Source: Gerris lacustris
Taxonomy: Eukaryota > Arthropoda > Insecta > Hemiptera > Gerridae
Length of the DNA: 64,000 bases
Direction of reading: 5' to 3'
NCBI GenBank assembly: GCA_951217055.1
Contig: OX578281.1
Span: forward strand, 64,606,043-64,670,042
Below, piece by piece: positions 46,384-59,299 of the stretch. Under the pieces are notes generated by a model. That model ran no database searches, was not told the DNA's origin, and worked only from the letters and a program-made list of their open reading frames with translations. The first letter of the stretch is position 1. Each line of letters starts with the position of its first letter. Position numbers and translations under genes: made by a program.

Positions 46384-47433
46384 CTGAAACAAATTGAAAT
46401 AAACGCATTTTGAATTAGAGTATTTATAGATGCAAAATACAAGCAGAAATTATAAATTAACCTTAAAGATGATAAATCGATCTCATTTAAGATATTAAAC
46501 TATTTATAGTTGCCTGAAAGAGGGGTAGAACTAGATCAAAAGAAATCTAGGTCTAGTGAACTAATTTTAGCCCTCGGATAAGATCAACAAGTTCCGATTT
46601 AGTGGCCACTCCAAGGATCTTATAAAATAGGGATGGAGCACTAAGCGAAAAAAGTGTCGCCAAGAACTTGGCGGATTATCTTCTCGTATAGTTATAACTA
46701 TAGAAGATACAAAATAATGTGAAGAAATCGACCAGGTTATGTTATTTTTAAAACTAATTTTCTTCCACTCGCGTTTCATATTTCATATATATGTATAATA
46801 TTTACGTTAAACTTTTTAAAATTGTAGGTATTAAATTTTTTTATATTCACTTTAATTTTTTTGAAAAGGTAAACTGTGGAAATTTGGTAGATTAAAATCT
46901 TATTCTGCAATACAAATAACACGTTTCCAAATTAATTAATATTAATTATTCGGTTATTAAAAACTATTCTAATAATTAAATTTTATTAATATATTAAAGT
47001 ATAACTGTAAATTAAAATAAAAACCCTTAAAACAAGAAAATATTTAATTAAAAACTTGATTTTAAAAATTTTAAGATTGTAACCTTTCATTCAAAATAAA
47101 CAATCGATAACAGTCGGGAAGAAATTCGTCCCACTAAAAAGTTCTGAGCATGCGCAATGCGCAGTCGTAATTTTATGTAGATTTTTTTTCAAGTTCTTGG
47201 CAACACTTTTTTACTCAGGAGGTATACTTAGTGCTCCTTCCCTATTTTATAAGATCCTTGGGCCCCTCATAGATAAAAAGGTTATGTCGTTAAAAATTAA
47301 GAGAGAGCCAATCAATAATTGCCTATTTTCAAGCCATTCATGTAAGAATGAAAATCACTAACTCAGGAATATGAGCGTTGATCATCTGCTGATGAGCGGA
47401 GGTCATCTTAATGAATACTGAGAAATATTATTT

Positions 47434-47500
47434 CCACGTAAAATAATACTTGTTTATTTACCAAAGCAGATTTCGGCTTTTATAAAGCCATCATCAGTGT
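47434..47500 (-). repeat. solo terminal repeat of the 29157-30240 element family
   Basis: CCACGTAAAATAATACTTGT, GCAG, then the stem-loop. On the minus strand CTGATGA, GGCTTT/AAAGCC, GAAA (47497-47466). No partner end was seen nearby. Confidence 0.75.
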
Positions 47501-49549
47501 CTATGAACAAACAGTAAGCGTAACAAGTATTAATTTACATAGAGAAACAGTTTCTTTGTATTTAAATTCAATATTGTTTTCGTAAGGTAAGTCCTAATCA
47601 TATATTCATCCCCTCAAACTAGATGTGATCATATACAGTAAAATAATCAAATAACAAATCACAAGACCAGTCTGACATGCGAGGAATACTCCTAGCCTCT
47701 AAAGCTGGAATTAGAGAAGGGAAATCCCTACCTCCGGCGATTTCGCAGTCCACCTCCGTGTGACAGCTTGCGATGTTAACTAGACACTCATGCTATCTAT
47801 CGGCTAACGTCGCGCCGTCACCGCTCATGTGATATTTACCTATGAGTGGCCAATATTTTAAAATGTTTGGGCTCAATTTGTTAAAATGTTTTAGGATAAA
47901 TTTGTTAAAAGCTTTTAGGATAAATTTGTTAAAAGCTTGGCTCATTTGTTAATAGATATTTAAATACAGCCATAATAACAGAATTTGTCGGATTAAATTA
48001 ATATATAGTTATTTATGTAACTAGGCAACAAAATGGAATTTTGCTGACAAGTTTTTAAGTATTAGTTCCAAACCGAAGTCGAGGATAGGCTAAACAAATT
48101 TATTGCCGAGGCGAAGCCGAGGCAGGAAATTTACTATTTTACTGACGAGGCGGAAAGTTAATTACCTGCAAAGGTATAACCGAAGCAGGTAATCTTTAAG
48201 CGAGTCAGGAATGTTTCTTTTGCTGCATAGTTACATACAATATTTTAACTACTCACGACTGAAAAATTACACTAATTATTATTATATTCCCTTTTTAATA
48301 TAATATAAAAGATTTAAAGAAAATAAAGTTTTAAAAAACGAATGTTTGAGTCATCAAGAAAACAAAACAAAGGCACAACAAATTCAGTGTTGTCACTCTT
48401 TTTTATTAACAGTTTTTTTTATCTCAATTTTTTAAAAATAATCTCTGTAAAATAATTATTTTCAAAATGATTTAAATATTAAGCATAAAATTACTTTTAA
48501 ATATATAAAAATGATCGATGTGGGAGTGTTTATAGCCTACGATGTAGCAACCTTTTTGTAGTAAAATTTTCTTAAAATGTTACAGCCTGTTTGTTATTTT
48601 GCAGACACTTTGAACTTTTGCTGACACTTTGATATTTGCTGATAGATAAAAAATATTTGTGAGGGAACCAAATATTGAAATTATTTTAATTGTTTAATTT
48701 AAAAAAATGATAACATAATAAATTAATTTCTAAAAATATCCATATTTAAAATACCTAATCAAAGATTTAAAATTATAAACCTAAGTAAGATTGAATTTAA
48801 GAAGAAAATAGATGGTATATTATAACACGATATCATAAAGCAATTTATTATTTTTTTTAAAAGAAGAAAAAGTTGGTTAACAAATTAATATAACAGAAAT
48901 AAATTAAAATGAGAACAAAGCTTATGAGGTGCTCGTATAATTGAAAAATGTCTTAATTAATTAAAGTAATATGCGTAAAAATGAAATATATATGAACATC
49001 AAAGGTTTATTACAAGATGAAAGGCTAGTGCTGTTCTTTGTTGTTAATACAAAGGAAAGCAACAATTAAATTGCACCTCTCACCATGACAGTATGGCCCC
49101 TTTAACCTTTCCTGTTTGTTATATAACTTATTAATAAACAATGTTCCTTTTTATATAATTTATGTAGTTGTTAATGTTATTTACAAATAAGCTTTCTTGT
49201 GTACTATTATTTGACGTATTGTTACAGAAGATTAGATTTTAATATTTTTCAATTTCTAGTGGTAAAAACAATTTGGGCATACGGTTGAAAATAATATGGG
49301 ACCATTTACGTGATACTTTCGACAAGTTATCCTAATTTCTTCAAAATCGAAATAAGAAATTTAAATGATATAGGTGTAAAAAAACAAAATTGTTGTATCA
49401 ATGGCCAGTGTAGTCGCACTTATATAATTTACTTAATATAAAATGAGTGCAGACGGGTGAAATTAATATTGGATCGTCTGTACGCTACTTTTGACAAACT
49501 ATTAAAATTTCTTCAAAATCGGATAAAGACTTTTAAAGATATGGTGGTT

Positions 49550-49808
49550 CGCAAAAGTGTTGAAGCTACGAGATCGTTCTGTAGAACAAAAATATTTGAG
49601 GAATACGAGATTTTAAAATTTGGTGTCTCGAAAAAATTATGAACGACCGACCGACCGACAGACACAAGTCTATAAATGTTCTCTGATGTCAGAAAAAAAT
49701 AGCTGCGCACAGGAACTTTAGAAAAGGGAGGGCATCAGAAATTTCAATCTTCAGAATGATCTCAGATTCGTTTTCTGACCATGATTCGTTTTCGGTAATC
49801 TAGGAAGC
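49550..49808 (-). repeat. dispersed repeat R3, diverged reverse copy
   Basis: Ends TTCGGTAATCTAGGAAGCA (reverse of the R3 start) and includes ACCGACCGACCGACAGACAC. It lies directly left of the tRNA-carrying MITE. Confidence 0.6.
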
Positions 49809-49837
49809 AACAAATTTTTATTTTATTTTTTATTTTT

Positions 49838-50060
49838 GGTAGTATTCATACTAAGGAAAGATTAAATTTTACTTTAAATCAAATTATAATTATCAATAAC
49901 TACGGGAGACATACAGAGAAAAATAGACCCCCGCACCGGGACTTGAACCACGGGTCCTCCTATTAATCCGTTACAGGTGCTCTTACCAACTGAGCTATAC
50001 GGGAGAATCCATCCTCTGTATGTCTCCCGTAGTTATTGATAATTATAATTTGATTTAAAC
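49838..50060. mobile_element. tRNA-carrying MITE, copy B
   Basis: Inverted arms with AACTACGGGAGACATACAGA and its partner TCTGTATGTCTCCCGTAGTT. Between them, on the minus strand (about 50005-49931), lies a tRNA-like sequence with GTATAGCTCAGTTGGTAAGA (A box) and GTGGTTCAAGTCCCGG (B box). The left arm extends to GGTAGTATTCATACTA at 49838. Confidence 0.88.
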
Positions 50061-50171
50061 AAATTTTACGTTTTGAGATTGAATAGAACTCAGTTTTGAA
50101 TATGAAAGTAACATGTTTGTCACGTGGTAAAGACAATTTGAATATTAGGTATTGAATTGAGATAAAATTCT

Positions 50172-50328
50172 GTGCTTCTTTGACTGTTACTCCCTTATGT
50201 TTTTTATTTAGTACATAAATCATTTTGACTAAATAACTATTAAGAAAAAGGGATGAACTTTGGGTCAAAGTTCACCCCCTGGGTTTTTTTTTATTAATTT
50301 TTTTTTATAAGGGGAGTAACAATCTAAG
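50172..50328 (-). mobile_element. hAT-like MITE family M1, internally deleted reverse copy
   Basis: CTTCTTTGACTGTTACTCCC at the left, AAGGGGAGTAACAATCTAAG at the right, with the middle partly replaced. Target duplication not visible. Confidence 0.75.
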
Positions 50329-50421
50329 TGTCTAAAATTCCTAGCGTATTTAAAATATTATTCGTGCATGTTTTAAAGTAAGATTCACGCTTAACTTTGG
50401 AAAATATAAAATTATTAAAAA

Positions 50422-50523
<102 letters not shown>

Positions 50524-51637
50524 CGTTAAATGTCGCTTGAATTTTTATTTACAAAGGAAATTCACCTAGAAAGAGAAAACCAATAATTTAGGAAGAAAAA
50601 AGAAAGGAGAATGTAGCCACCGAACAAAAAGCGTTATCAGGCTCAAAGCCGACAGGATTTGTGAATTCACTGAAAGCAGTATAAACGAAGGTCGCATTCA
50701 AAAGGAACAATGTGTGTTTCGATCCTAACTTTATACAGAAATAGAAGTGATTACGCGTCAATATCTACACAAAGAATAGAAAAATCCATAAATCTTTTCA
50801 GGTATAGCGTTAGATAAGGCAATCGGTCAAAATGGTTTTATCCTCTTCGGGAGGCCTAGACACCTCCATAGGCTGATCACCACGAAGTTAGTTTGTTTGT
50901 TGGAGGTAATCAATCGATTACTGTAGAGGAGCATACCGTAAATTGTAATTAAATATGTACAATTAATAATTGTATGAATATTAATCAAACCCAAGAAATT
51001 TAATGTATGGTAGAAAACATATCATCCTCAAAAAAAATAACTAATCTGCGACAAATCCAAATAGAGTTGTTTTTACAATACAATCTCAAGTGTACAACAC
51101 TTCCCTCAGAGAATATAAATACCGTCAAATCTTGCATATATGTAATAAGCACTCGCGTATAATGCGTAGGCTGAATTTAGGGCCGAAATTACACATTCGC
51201 CTATAGTACACACCCAAAATTCGGTAATAATTTTATGCTTGTGTGCATTGTAATAATAAATACTATTTGGGTATATTTCTTATTGTTATATGGTTTATAT
51301 TTAAGTTGGAAAATAAATTATATAATTTAAATTTAGTACGTATTTATTATTAAATCCTCCTGGTTCTATAAAGACGCTTTAAAATAAATCCTATCTTTAA
51401 GAGAAATATAGTAATGCATTTTATTTCAATAATTCGTAGAAGAAAACATTAAAATAAAAATAGTTATCGGTAATCAGACCGCGGTATTTTTAAAATTAAA
51501 AATGAAAAAAATATTGAATTTCCGAAAAGAAAGAAAAAAAAAAGTTTTAATTCTGTATAATTTACAATAAAATTAATTGAGCTCTAGAATTATAAAGATT
51601 TTATAATTCAACGTAAATAAGATTGTTAAAATAGCAC

Positions 51638-51780
51638 AGTAGTGATAAATAGAGAGAACTGCCCCAACCGCAGGAGGTAGAGAGCAGATGGGTCGTATAC
51701 GGACGAGAGGGGCTTTGGTCGTTGACCTTGGCAACTCTGCCCACTAGCGGTTGGGTCAGCTCTCTCTATTTATCACTACT
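51638..51780. mobile_element. 143-bp MITE with 6-bp target duplication
   Basis: Ends AGTAGTGATAAATAGAGAGA and its inverted partner, plus CCCAACCGC/GCGGTTGGG inside. Flanked by TAGCAC at 51632-51637 and 51781-51786. Confidence 0.88.
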
Positions 51781-52190
51781 TAGCACACTATAATTATATA
51801 AGCGGCTTCATTTAATTACTTAAGAGTGAAATAAAATAGAAATAATATGAAGAAATCAGGTGTGAATAGTGATTTTTTGTCCTTAAAAGAAACATTTTTT
51901 TTCGTTCATATTTTCTTACGTGTAGACATGTAGTCGTATTATGGAAGTAGTTCTTACATATATGCAAGTAGCCGAATTATAGATATTTTTCAATTATCTA
52001 CTTATAATGGCAAAAAATCAAGATAGAAAATAATTAGGTAAATGTTTTCACTCGCGTATGATATACACCACTATTGTAGAAGAAAAAAAGAGGTAAAAAT
52101 AGTGCATATTTATACGCGAGATTATACGGTAGGTATATGAGAAAATCTTTAAATAGATACAATTTATAAACACCAATAAAATATGCTCAC

Positions 52191-52393
52191 TTATTTGAAC
52201 ATCCTTCGTTAAGGAAGTAGAGATCTTTGACGAGTAGGGAGAAGAAGGGGATAACGATACGCTGGGAATCATCTGTTGCGGCGGCAGATCTCCACACTGC
52301 AGCCTTCAAGGTACTTCTGTAGCTGGAGAAATTGCACGATGGATCCATCTGATGCTCTAGTACGGAAAATTTGGCGATCTGCACCTTGCTCCA
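52191..52393 (-). CDS. RASGEF1-like gene, minus copy: internal exon a (RasGEF domain core)
   Basis: Read on the minus strand, this exon follows a TGTGTTTTAG acceptor and ends at a GTGAGC donor (52190-52185). It encodes 67 codons, starting WSKVQIAKFSVLEHQMDPSC and running through RIVIPFFSLLVKDLYFLNEG, with a final Lys split in phase 2. This closely follows vertebrate RASGEF1 as I recall it (W.KV..AKF.ILEHQMDPS.NF, then IVIPFFSLL.KDIYFLNEG.AN). The PFFSLL..NEG part matches the first helix of the Cdc25 catalytic hairpin (PFFGIYLTNILKTEEG in SOS), and the Glu aligned with SOS E942 is present. This copy therefore looks like a conventional Rap/Ras exchange factor. The next upstream exon was not found between 52394 and 64000. 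Confidence 0.93.
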
Positions 52394-55300
52394 CTAAAAC
52401 ACAAAACATTACCAATCAATTAGTACGATTGTCAAATATCTTATATATGTACATTGTACATACTTTGAATAAATAATAAGAGTAAAATTCGACTCTTTAA
52501 CTTCAGATCCAGACTCTATACTTTCAGATTCAGTTAGATTTAACGCATAGCTCTCTTTGTATTTATTGCCAATTTTATTATTTTAGTATTAAGAAATGGT
52601 TATGGAATTTAATTTAAAAATAAAATATTTTCATAACATTTAAGCGAATAATGAAGAAAAAACATAATAGCAACATTTATATATATATATTATATTATTA
52701 TAATGTATATAATATTACGCTTATATTATATACCAATTCTGTGTATTGAAAAAACTTCTACCCCCATGGTGCAATGGAGAGAGTTTTTACAGATAAATCT
52801 ATCACTTAGAGTCTCGAAACACAAAATTCGTTACACGATTTCATTTCATCCAAGCCAATGTACTCTACCGCGCCTAAAGAAGGTTCACTTCAATAATCTA
52901 AAAGAGATTATAAATGATAAAGGAAGTAGTTTTGACCCCAAATGTTGTTTAAATAAAACTTGTGTACTGTTTTGAAAAGATGAAGTCAATAGGGAAGTAA
53001 AGGAAAAATTCGCTGTATCCCAAAGGCAAAAGCGTGTCGCAATTGTATTGCTGACACCTTCAACTGTGTATTTTAAAAGAACTTATGTTTATCGTATTCA
53101 TCAAGCATCCTGTGTTTGTATTTAGTCAATGAACTTAGGTCAATGAAATAATCTAGTTGAAAAGTTTATAAATCCAATTAAACTTCAAGTAGCTAAACCG
53201 AATTGAAAGTTCGGCATTGAAACAGTTTTCCTGGTTAGAACTCAAAATGGCTTGCGAGTCTTTTGTCGCTTCTTAAGCGAAATTTCTGTTCATTTTGAAA
53301 GAAACTTTTGCCAAAAATAAAGCTTTGAAACGTATTTGACAGTTTATTTTTTAATTTATTCATTAAATGAGTGAATTGAATGGTTGATTAATTAGCAGTC
53401 ATCTACAGGGTTTAGAAAAAGTTAAGTGCTATTTTGTATTCATCGTAGAAGTGATCAAGTTATCAGTTTTTTTCTCATTAACCACTTCTGCATTAGCACC
53501 AATTTTAGAGACCAATCTTTGAGCCATGGACACAAATTCTTTGGAAATGTTCATGGACTTAAACTCTTTTTGATAACTGTCTTGTCTTTATTACCAAAAA
53601 GTAATTTACTAATTTTTGTACAAATAACAAGTTATATTTCACAAGGTGTTGCGTTTTAACTGTATCATGTAAAGTGTACGTTATTAAACAAAGAGTTGAA
53701 TAATTCGACTTTACGAGTCTTAGTTATGTATGGTTAACCTGACCTTTTATCATCAATTAAGAAATCTTTGTTTTTTTTCTTAATAAAACTTAAATAACAT
53801 AAAACCTTTTAGGCGTTCTTTCAAGAACTTAACATCTCAAGCCATAGCTATTATAAGCGATATGTAGTTACTTCCTACCCTTTTCTTACTCGAAAAAGGA
53901 AATAAACGTTTGTAATAATCCACTAAAAGGGATTAGGGTTAGAATCTTACACAAATACTATTAGTAAATAATAGAACGTGTTAAAATGGTAAAGGACCAC
54001 TAAACAAATACAAAATTCAACTTCAAGTAGCCCTTAAAAGAGCAACACAGTTCCATCCCACTCGAAAACTAGTGTAAATTCAACATCATACATGTATAAC
54101 ACCTTGTTGAAAAGAATCAACAAATTCAGTTATTTTAAGAATCAGGAGCTTTATATTCTTAAAAGATAATTCCAAAAGCACATTATTTTTGAATAGAAAA
54201 TAGCCAATCAATGTTTATACTCAGAAAAGCAAGGTTTTGGCTAATAATTATTTTCAATACATTACCCTTTCGTATAAAAGAAAATTATGACAAAATGAAC
54301 TTCATTTACTTATTTCTTATCAAGGAAATTTTATAATTTGAATTTTTATAATAAAATTAAATAATACGTTAGTGAATTAAGATTTCTGTTTGGGGGCTTA
54401 AATTTTCATTGCTGCTTGAACTTGGAATATTTAAATCAGTCGGGAAAAACTTTAACTGTCGCTTGAATCTTGAGTGAAGGGTCGATCGAAATCCAGCAAT
54501 CTGTGACCCAGGCACCGGAAACAGGGGACAAAGTTTTAAGGAGCGAAGGTATTTCCTTCTAAAGTTGCATTGAAATCGGCTTGGAGAGTTTATCCAGGAG
54601 GGAGTTAAGGAGGAGGAACGTAGACAAGGGTGTTGTAGCAGACGTTCACTTGGTTCACTGTTCACGATAGATTAGCTGCTAAGTTCGCTTAGAAGGAACG
54701 AGTGAGTCAGGGAGAGTTTCGGTCTAACACTCTCTGAAAACGAATCTGAACCCTTCTCTCCGACCTCTAACCAGGAGTTGGAAAATCAAGTTTAATTAGG
54801 AAAATTGGAATTGTTGATGGTTCGGGTGATTGAACAAGTTGTGGAAGTGGTACAAAAGGTCTCCGGGAGAGAGTGTCTGACGTGAAACGCAAGAGAATAA
54901 CCCTTAACAAAGACAGGCTCCCGCAATATATGTTCTCAGATATCTCATTCTCTCCCCACTATCTCCGTTTAGAAACAAAGCCGGTTTGATCTACGAAAAT
55001 TTAATTACGAAAACTAGGAGCGGAGAATCGCATAGTTGGGGCCCTCGACGGCACAGAAAGGCTCAGAATTTAAATCCCGACATTACACTCATTACTCAGA
55101 AAACAGGAGTTGGCAGGGATAAATGTCCTGACAGTATCCGTCCAATAATTTACCCCGAATTCTCTTTTATAAAAACGAATATCCCCTCTCTTAAAAGTAG
55201 TCTCAACCTTTGTAACAACAAAATTTGGCAAGGAAAGGGTAATTTGGTCAGTAACTTCTAGAAACACAATTAGAGTTGGTCGTTAGTTTAGAACATTAAT

Positions 55301-56449
55301 TAGGCTTCTGCAGAACGTGTCGTGCAATTCAGCTTTACTTTAAACTAGCCCAGACCTAAATATAGAAATTTCATTCTGCCAAAGGGACGATGTCAGCTCA
55401 AATCCTTTTAGATGCATCAGGCTCTATTCATCTAAACCCAACCAAGTGGAGTTAACAAAGTAACTTATCTATTTTCATTAATTTTGTTAAATAATTAGAT
55501 ACCTCCTAGACTTTAATTAATATTATGAGTACTGCTGCTAAATCCCCAACATCTATTATAGTTAAACATTAATAAATCAAAAATACAATTTAATTTAATT
55601 TATTGATTTTGAATCTTTTAAAATAATGAAATAAAGCTATGAAAGGAAAGAAAATAGTAAAGAGAACACAATTTGTATGCGAAGCCATTACCTAATAAAT
55701 AAGATATCTTTCTGGGGTCGGAAGGTTAAAATTTGTGTTATCAGCAAATTAAAAGTTCCCGATAGTTTGTTCTAAGCTGAAAGCATGGATTGGTATCCAG
55801 TTCACAAAGTTGTAAACGTATATAAAAGCTAATTAGAATAATAGTGTATGGATTTAGTCAAAACGATTTCTTGTAAAACTCCTCCTTTTACTGTATAATT
55901 CGATGACGCAATAGACTAAGTAAACAATATAATTATACAATCTTTCATATATTTTCTTTCGACACGGTTATTGGTGGCTAACCATGAACCAATGCTATTA
56001 TATGGTACAAAAATTTGAAAACCAATGCAATTCGTGCTTCGAAAGAGGGTTGTATGGCACAGTAACAATTCGTTTTGAGAGATAAAAACAATTATACCAT
56101 TCAAATACAGAGCTACGAGAACATAACTTTAAAAGTAACGATTTAGTCCTAAAAGTAGAAGATATAAAAGACGAGGCAGAAAAGCCAAGACATAATCTCT
56201 AAGGACTAGACTTAATAAAACCAATAATAAAAAGTAATGTCCAAATATAACAGGGAAACGTGTACTTAAAATTTCTGCAAGTAGACCAAACTAGCAGGAC
56301 GTCCCTTGGTTTTCTATAAGTACGGAATCCAAGAAAATGAATCCAATTGGAAAACTAACTATTCCTTCACACCAACTTTAAAAAGGAAAACAATAAAAAG
56401 AAGTAAATTTTCCTAAACAAGGCGTAAAAGACCAGATCAATGGTAAAAA
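52394..56449. other. unassigned sequence upstream of minus exon a
   Basis: Presumably intron of the minus gene. The segment 54370-55300 is less AT-rich and free of recognised repeats, with open frames on both strands (54369-54665 minus, 54986-55261 plus). I see no domain and no splice pair in phase with exon a. The conserved RASGEF1 segment that should precede the Trp at 52393 was not found here. Confidence 0.45.
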
Positions 56450-57055
56450 ACCATTCCAACAACATTAAATTAGTTTATCTACGATTGATACGAAATATAA
56501 ACATTATATCTCTGTTTAGATGCGTAGAAAGTGATTATTTACGTACTTGTATAAATTTCGCATGCGCGTCTCATAGTTCTGAAGAATTCCTCTTCTTTAC
56601 CACGCTAGCGCGGTAAAGAAGAGGAATTCTTCAGCTTTACGCACGATTAGCTAGTTTGTTTACATTTAACAAAACTAATTTGCTATTCTTTTATTAAAGT
56701 AACTGATTATATCGAGTTTTTAGTGAAAAACAATGAATGAATCAAGTGACTTTGACGAAAATGTAGAGAATAATACTCCTCCAGAAATAATTAATTCGGC
56801 AAAAAATACAACTCAAGATTAATGCCATCTTTATCAAGAGAAGAGATACGAACTTACAAACAGCAAGTTTATTTTTTTCTGTATTTATTGTTTAAATCTA
56901 ACAATCGTAGATAAAGTACGGTACGCAACTCGTGTGAAAACGGCATTTTGCATTGCTCGTGTGGTTTTACTACCCTCGCTGTCGCTTGGGTGCAAACTCC
57001 ACACTCGCATGCAAAATGCTACTTTCCGCACTCGACGCGTAATGTACTATTATCG
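56450..57055 (+). repeat. dispersed repeat R6, plus copy
   Basis: An inverted counterpart of 37981-38560, with the hairpin (56577-56634), the recombinase-like ORF start MNESSDFDENVENNTPPEII (56733-56822, terminated by TAA), and the foldback at its end with CGACGCGTAATGTACT. Confidence 0.82.
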
Positions 57056-58114
57056 AACGCAACATTATGAAATGCACTGATAGCCAAAAAATTTAAAGAT
57101 CGAACATGAATAGTTTAAAAGTTGTTAATTAATTATAATCAGTTAGGAAGTGTGTACCATATGCTAGCTGCAAATCATAGATGTTAGATGTACCTAATTT
57201 CTTAGATTATTTTTTTCTATAAAATTGTTAATAACTTTGGTTTAACTCAATATTCTCAATATTTTTCGATGAAACCAAGTTATCGATTTCGTTTAGCTAG
57301 TTTTGCGCCAACAAAGTCGGACTGATGCCGACAGACACACGCACAGACAAAACTTAAATTTTGTTTACATATATTACATTTACTTATCGAGTTATTCATG
57401 AACTGACGTGTTGTTTTTCTCTCCCTCTTTCACCTTTTTAATAAATTATATAAATATTATTTTATAAATTATATTAATAATTCATACATCATATTCATGC
57501 GTTCATTCACTATTAACATATTCTATTCTCTATTCTTTTATATATTTTTTTTAACTTGTTATCTGTTAAGCTTTTTCAAGAAAGGTTTGAAAAAAGGGGA
57601 AGAAAGAAAAGAAAGTAACTAAATAAAAAAAAAGGGTCTGAGAGTGACGTAGTAACATGAGCTGGTACTGTATAAGTAATGAAGAGGAAGGACTTATATA
57701 AATATTGTATAAGGTTTCTCTAGCGTCAGAAGCATGAGCTTCGAACTAACTCCCATGGGTATACTCACTTTCATGAAATCACCCAACTCTAGGAAATAGC
57801 ATCGACTCAATCTACGACTACAAATCTACTCACATAAACCCTGCTTATTTTAACAAAAACAAAGCTTAAGTGTGATTATCTAGCAAGTGAGATAGTGATA
57901 AGGTTAAATTCACTCGTATAATAGGTCAACAAAAGATAAAACTCTGAAATAATATCTTAAAAAGGACTTACTTTAATTAAAAATAATCATTTATAGGGTG
58001 CGATAATAAAGTAAGAAAACAGAGAATATGAAGTTGATTAAGTTCAAATGCTAATTAAGAAAAATTAAAGTATTTAAAGTATATACATATACTAGGACTG
58101 TCCCAGCTAATATA
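57056..58114. other. unassigned AT-rich sequence with a fragment shared with 29840-29915
   Basis: 57215-57300 shares ATTTTTCGATGAAACCAAGT-type text with the element at 29157-30240. Nothing else recognised. Confidence 0.5.
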
Positions 58115-59299
58115 GAACAGTGAAGTATCGCCGGAACTATGATAAATAGAAAGATACGGTTTTCAGGGTTCGATAATGGCTATAAATGCGCTTCCAGAAA
58201 AATGATGAACATAATTTTCTGTTCAAATTGTTGAAAGGTATAGTGGACTTCAAATTTCTGACCCAGAAAAGGGTATTTATTAGGAATAAAAGCCCTTTTT
58301 AAATAGATTTTTTTAATTACATCAAAGCTTTCGTCCAGGGAACCTGAGCTTCTTCAGTGATAATCTAGTCATATTATATTTATATTTAAACCTCAACCTA
58401 AACACTTTTTGATTTTAATTTAATTTCTAAATTCTTAGATCTTCACCACTTGGTAAGAACCTATGTCACACTCTTTTTGTTATTTTCTGTTAGTATATTT
58501 GTTTGATTTTTTTAATTTACATGTCTATCTTTATATTTTTATCTATTATTTGTAGATTATCACTGAAGAAGCTCAGGTTCCCTGGGCGAAAGCTTTGATG
58601 AAATAAAAAAAATCTATTTAAAAAGGACTTTTATTCCAAATCATTTTCTGTGTTCAGCAAAAGAGTGTGCAGTTTACATTATAAAAAAAATGAATAAGGA
58701 GCCATATTTTTTTAGACTAAATTTGGATTCTATGGCTAAAAATAAGAACGTTTTATTCTCAGAACTGCTAAAATAGAAGCTGTAAGTCCATTTTACAGCT
58801 AAACTAATGGATTTAGGAAAAAATTCAAAATAAAAAAAGTTCTTATTATTAGTCATGGAATCCAAATCCAGTCTAAAATACATACCGTATGTGTAACTGG
58901 TTTTTTTTTCAAAACAAAGTGTTCAGTAGGGCTCAAAACTAGAAAAAATTACCAATAATGCATGTTTCTACGAATGAATTTGGATTTTAGCTGTAAAATG
59001 GACTTAAAATTTTAATTTTAGCAGGTTCAGTGGCCCTTTGACTCCAGACGGCAAAATAATGCTCGGAGCAAAAAAAAATGTCAAGAGTAAAAAGTTCTTA
59101 TTTTTAGCAATAGAATCCAAATTTAGTTTAAAAAAATATGGCTCTATTCACTTTTTTTCTACTATGTAAACCAGACACTTTTGCTGAACTCAGAAAATGT
59201 ACAGCATTTTTTCTGAAAGCGCATTTATAGCCATTATCGAACCCTGAAAACTGCATCTTTCTATCCATCATGCGGTTCCTGAGATATTTCGCTGTTCAG
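58115..59299. mobile_element. nested palindromic element, outer unit
   Basis: The outer arms (58115-58206 and 59208-59299) contain TTTTCAGGGTTCGATAATGG and its inverse. Second-level arms around 58640-58750 and 59100-59200 carry AATTTGGATTCTATGGCTAA and its inverse. A further small dyad lies at 58770-58800. A separate palindrome (58283-58637) is inserted in the left arm. No ORF. Confidence 0.8.
58283..58637. mobile_element. inner palindromic element with hammerhead-like motif in both arms
   Basis: Arms of about 85 bp start GGAATAAAAG(C/T)CC. Each contains CTGAAGA, a GCTCAGG/CCTGGGC stem and GAAAGCTT (plus 58563-58595; minus 58357-58325). The plus copy also has flanking ATCA/TGAT pairing. The loop between the arms is about 180 bp of AT-rich sequence. 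Removing the insertion rejoins the sequence of the outer element. Confidence 0.82.

Noticed and set aside
49931..50005. A functional tRNA gene
   Set aside because: The same tRNA-like core lies within inverted arms in several MITE copies, and the anticodon arm cannot be folded with a normal 7-base loop by hand, so it was annotated as part of the element.
54369..55261. Two longer frames in a GC-richer, repeat-free segment
   Set aside because: They are on opposite strands, lack recognisable domains, and have no splice sites in phase with the RASGEF1 exon at 52393. Kept only as an unassigned region.
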